A stretch of DNA of 15,133 nucleotides, from positions 1-15,133 of the forward strand of contig JBJOHK010000022.1 in assembly GCA_046047755.1 (NCBI GenBank). Reading direction: 5' to 3'. Source of the stretch: JALRLA01 sp046047755 (GTDB lineage: Bacteria > Bacteroidota > Bacteroidia > NS11-12g > UBA955). Positions 14,150-15,133 of this stretch are shown here, one piece after another (position 1 is the first letter of the stretch; each line of letters begins with the position of its first letter). The position numbers were made by a program, and so were the translations under genes. Under the pieces are notes generated by a model, which was given only the letters and a program-made list of their open reading frames with translations, was not told where the DNA came from and searched no databases.

Positions 14150-14219
14150 GGTCGGAACCGGATTCGAACCGGTGTAAGAGGTTTTGCAGACCTGTGCCTA
14201 GCCACTCGGCCATCCGACC
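14149..14219 (-). tRNA. tRNA-Cys (GCA)
   Basis: The minus strand folds as a 71-nt tRNA. Acceptor stem: GGTCGGA with TCCGACC (7 bp). The D arm follows GCC GAGTGGCTA GGC. The anticodon loop is CTGCAAA with anticodon GCA (14187-14185). T arm: ACCGG-TTCGAAT-CCGGT. The discriminator base is U (A at 14149 on plus), as expected for tRNA-Cys. CCA is not encoded (CAA follows), so it must be added after transcription. The outer anticodon-stem pair is a C-C mismatch, leaving four pairs. Confidence 0.97.
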
Positions 14220-14231
14220 CTAAGCGGGCTG

Positions 14232-14261
14232 CAAAGATAGGCATTCAGGAAGACAGAGCAA
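14232..14261 (-). promoter_or_regulatory. tRNA-Cys promoter (TTG-N19-TATCTTTG)
   Basis: On the minus strand, TTG (14261-14259), 19 nt, then TATCTTTG (14239-14232), an exact match to the Bacteroidota TAnnTTTG -7 box. It ends 12 nt before the tRNA 5' end, consistent with a short pre-tRNA leader. Confidence 0.8.
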
Positions 14262-14296
14262 CCTGTAAGTATAAAATTGCGGCCCTAAAAAAGGGA

Positions 14297-14677
14297 TTAT
14301 TCTCCGATCATGGCACGGTAATCGGCAGCACTCATCAAACCATCTACTTCAGAAGGGTTGCTCATGTTGACTTTTACCATCCATCCGGCGCCATAAGGAT
14401 CGCTATTGACAGACTCGGGAGAGCCATCTAGGTCACCGTTAACTTCAGTCACTTCGCCACTAATGGGCATGTACAAATCACTTACAGTTTTAACGGCCTC
14501 AACGGTTCCAAAAATTTCGTGCGCACCCAATGTGTCGCCTTGGCTTGAGATGTCTACAAATACGATGTCACCCAACTCGCTTTGAGCGAAATCGGTAACT
14601 CCGATAGTAGCGGTGTTGCCTTCAACCAATACCCACTCGTGGTCTTTGGTGTACTTCAAATTATCAGGGAAGTTCAT
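14297..14677 (-). CDS. gcvH: Glycine cleavage system H protein
   Basis: A 126-residue lipoyl carrier that shuttles the aminomethyl group between the P, T and L proteins of the glycine cleavage complex. Visible signatures: KYTKDHEWV (8-16), IGVTDFAQSELGDIVFVD (25-42), and the lipoylation site GTVEAVKTVSDL (57-69) with Lys63, followed by PISGEVTEVNGDL and a normal C-terminus (MSAADYRAMIGE). Length and start match the family exactly. The ATG lies 9 nt after the accD stop, so the two are probably cotranscribed; no other glycine-cleavage gene is in view. H protein is also a carrier in lipoate assembly in many bacteria, a possible reason for pairing with a fatty-acid synthesis gene. Confidence 0.98.
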   Translation of the reverse strand: MNFPDNLKYTKDHEWVLVEGNTATIGVTDFAQSELGDIVFVDISSQGDTLGAHEIFGTVEAVKTVSDLYMPISGEVTEVNGDLDGSPESVNSDPYGAGWMVKVNMSNPSEVDGLMSAADYRAMIGE

Positions 14678-14686
14678 GTTGTTGAA

Positions 14687-15133
14687 TTAATCTTGAATAT
14701 GAGAGAGCAAACGACTCAGCGTTGCTTTAAGTTCTGTTCGGTCTACGATGAAGTCCAAGAAGCCGTGCTCCAGCAAGAACTCGCTGCTTTGAAAGCCCTT
14801 GGGCAAGTCTTTGCCAATGGTTTCTTTAATTACCCTAGGTCCAGCAAAACCAATCAAAGCTTCAGGCTCAGCGATGTTGAAGTCACCCAACATGGCAAAA
14901 GAGGCCGTTACACCACCCGTAGTAGGGTTGGTCATAAGGGAGATATAAGGAATTCCAGCTTTTGCTAAGAGCGCCAACTTGGCTGATGTCTTGGCCATCT
15001 GCATCAAAGAGAAGGCCGCTTCCATCATTCGGGCACCACCCGACTTAGAAATCATGAGAAAAGGCGTTTTGGTGGCCAAACTATGATCTATGGCCCGAGC
15101 AATCTTCTCTCCTACTACCGAACCCATAGAACC
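14687..15133 (-). CDS. accD: Acetyl-CoA carboxylase carboxyltransferase subunit beta (C-terminal part)
   Basis: The 148 C-terminal codons; the 5' end lies beyond the window. The piece reads GSMGSVVGEKIARAID, then MISKSGGARMMEAAFSLMQMAKTSAKL, then NPTTGGVTASFAMLGDFNIAEPEALIGFAGPRVI and the tail GFLDFIVDR. These are the crotonase-fold carboxyltransferase motifs of AccD, including oxyanion-hole glycines (SGGARM, TTGGV). With AccA it transfers the carboxyl group from biotin-AccB to acetyl-CoA, the first step of fatty-acid synthesis. The N-terminal zinc ribbon that would confirm AccD is outside the window, but the FAGPRVI and TIGKDLPKGFQSSEFLLEHG segments are AccD-like rather than propionyl-CoA-carboxylase-like. 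Confidence 0.96.
   Translation of the reverse strand, partial: GSMGSVVGEKIARAIDHSLATKTPFLMISKSGGARMMEAAFSLMQMAKTSAKLALLAKAGIPYISLMTNPTTGGVTASFAMLGDFNIAEPEALIGFAGPRVIKETIGKDLPKGFQSSEFLLEHGFLDFIVDRTELKATLSRLLSHIQD

Noticed and set aside
13855..14244. Minus- and plus-strand ORFs across the repeat region and tRNA
   Set aside because: They run through terminators, repeats and the tRNA-Cys gene; no conserved protein features.
14284..14295. CCCTAAAAAAGGG after gcvH as a terminator
   Set aside because: The stem is only about 4 bp with the A/T run in the loop, not after the stem; it lacks the shape of an intrinsic terminator.

Overview
The window reads as chromosomal DNA of a Bacteroidota bacterium, most likely a Flavobacteriales-type marine or freshwater lineage (the order is an inference). 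Evidence: a Rho factor with a long disordered insert, DUF5777 beta-barrels, YceI and SIMPL proteins with '...AQ' signal-peptide ends, no Shine-Dalgarno signals, and several promoters of the Bacteroidota type (TTG or TTTG, about 16-21 nt, TAnnTTTG). The region is gene-dense and looks vertically inherited. There is no phage, insertion sequence or CRISPR array.

Layout. 1-206: the 3' end of a pdeM-like nuclease gene, converging on rho (203-1921, minus). 2061-2798 (minus): a ferredoxin-NADP reductase-like flavoprotein, divergent from crcB (fluoride channel, 2827-3183). crcB overlaps the gene of a secreted protein whose homologues are usually labelled 'asparagine synthetase B' (3156-4427). 4424-8133 (minus): a six-gene operon with overlapping or nearly touching genes: a membrane-anchored OB-fold-like protein, YceI, a two-haem lipoprotein cytochrome, a one-haem lipoprotein cytochrome and two paralogous DUF5777 outer-membrane barrels. 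This looks like an envelope redox module of unknown function and is the best candidate for an undescribed system here. 8141-9859: a secreted metal-dependent amidohydrolase whose signal peptide appears to be split by a one-base shift in a T7 tract.

10105-13120: an ABC export cassette (lipoprotein adaptor, FtsX/MacB-type permease, ATPase) with 1-4 nt overlaps, followed by a secreted SIMPL-domain protein (13158-13898) and its terminator. 13899-14149 is non-coding and strongly structured. It holds two 27-nt direct repeats, each containing a hairpin, then a 120-nt nested inverted repeat (three hairpins inside an 11-bp outer stem) that abuts tRNA-Cys(GCA) (14149-14219, minus) and includes its terminator. 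tRNA-Cys has a textbook Bacteroidota promoter. The window ends with gcvH and the 3' part of accD, both on the minus strand and probably one operon.

As a whole, the window combines housekeeping genes (rho, accD, gcvH, tRNA-Cys) with envelope genes: two cytochromes, two barrels, YceI, an exporter and several signal-peptide proteins.
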